This document shows, piece by piece, positions 63,720 to 64,000 of a stretch of DNA of 64,000 nucleotides (the first letter of the stretch is position 1; each line of letters opens with the position of its first letter). The position numbers and the translations under genes were made by a program. The stretch comes from Arthrobacter sp. H20. GTDB taxonomy: Bacteria > Actinomycetota > Actinomycetes > Actinomycetales > Micrococcaceae. The stretch spans positions 1 through 64,000 of the forward strand of contig NZ_KI914748.1 of assembly GCF_000520515.1 (NCBI RefSeq), in the 5' to 3' direction. A model generated the notes under the pieces. That model was not told the origin of the DNA and made no database searches. It saw only the letters and a list, made by a program, of their open reading frames with translations.

Positions 63720-64000
63720 ATGGACAACTTCAACATCATCACCGCCGAGCGCGGCCCTACGGCCGATGAAAGGCAACGTCTCGCGGTGAGGGAAGACGGA
63801 ATTTTGCCCGTGAGTTGGAGTCCCCCAACAACTGTCACAGCTGACGATGCCCGGACCGCCCTTGCTGCGTCACTTCTCACTTCCGGAACACGTCGAATCC
63901 TGATCAGCATGAGGGCTGTCGCGTTCACCACCGCTGCCCGCAGGGCGCTCTGCGATGAGCAGGGCATCGCAGCGATTGCCCTAGTGGGTGAAGGCCCGGT
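63720..64000 (+). CDS. Partial protein at window edge (resembles DUF7793/STAS-like)
   Basis: The frame MDNFNIITAERGPTADERQR begins at ATG 63720, with AGGA six bases upstream, and runs open off the end of the window, giving 93 visible residues. REDGILPVSWSPPTTVTADDA and the later strand RRILISMRAVAFTTAARRAL with IAAIALVGEGP recall the small STAS/SEC14-like DUF7793 proteins of Micrococcaceae. The identification is tentative. The C-terminus is outside the window. Confidence 0.5.
   Translation, partial: MDNFNIITAERGPTADERQRLAVREDGILPVSWSPPTTVTADDARTALAASLLTSGTRRILISMRAVAFTTAARRALCDEQGIAAIALVGEGP

Overview
The window is high-GC chromosomal DNA from an actinobacterium, most likely an Arthrobacter-like member of the Micrococcaceae. 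The evidence is Lsr2, ClpC1, DisA next to RadA, an ArgA of the Rv2747 type, DUF3180 and twin PH-domain proteins beside the folate genes, many GTG starts, and overlapping stop/start codons. Most of it is ordinary core genome with small decayed or accessory patches. I see no CRISPR array, rRNA, tRNA, prophage or obvious defence island.

Layout. 1-360: 3' end of an IS5-type transposase gene, cut by the window edge. 659-6606: phosphate uptake, with a DUF47/PiT pair (+) facing a pstSCAB operon (-) that has a PHO-box-like site. 6728-12287: a FUSC-type membrane protein, radA, disA, an unknown anchored protein and mutY. 12298-14695: PTS-dependent dihydroxyacetone kinase, dhaKLM. 14924-18044: CsbD, argA and an S9 peptidase. 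18044-36326: a long minus-strand housekeeping block (clpC, lsr2, lysS, panC, a DUF2520 protein, two PH proteins, DUF3180, folK-folB-folP-folE, ftsH, hpt, tilS, a DUF2342-type zincin, dacB). From folP to panC most genes overlap by a few bases, which suggests one translationally coupled folate/pantothenate unit.

36470-43223: ppa, a SatD-like winged-helix protein with a hairpin over its start codon, a HAD phosphatase, serS, a lipid kinase, an acidic repeat protein, a frameshifted topoisomerase IB and a clearly decayed DUF72 gene. 43303-49203: a LacI-controlled alpha-glucoside cluster (regulator, binding protein, two permeases, GH13 enzyme) with no ATPase gene; tandem operators lie upstream of lacI. 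49488-58802: pheA, rhodanese, peptidase E, amidase, a POT peptide transporter, an acyl-CoA ligase, a 50-residue acidic protein, a methyltransferase and pgm. 58850-61059: an SDR-aldehyde dehydrogenase pair, each with one single-base frameshift. 61134-64000: an NCS2 nucleobase permease, an RBBP9-type hydrolase, a P-loop kinase-like protein and a partial gene at the edge.

Most noteworthy: the regulatory sites (PHO box, ClgR-like site at clpC, tandem LacI operators, the start-codon hairpin at 37086-37118) and the run of broken genes. All function calls come from reading the translated sequence; no database search was run.
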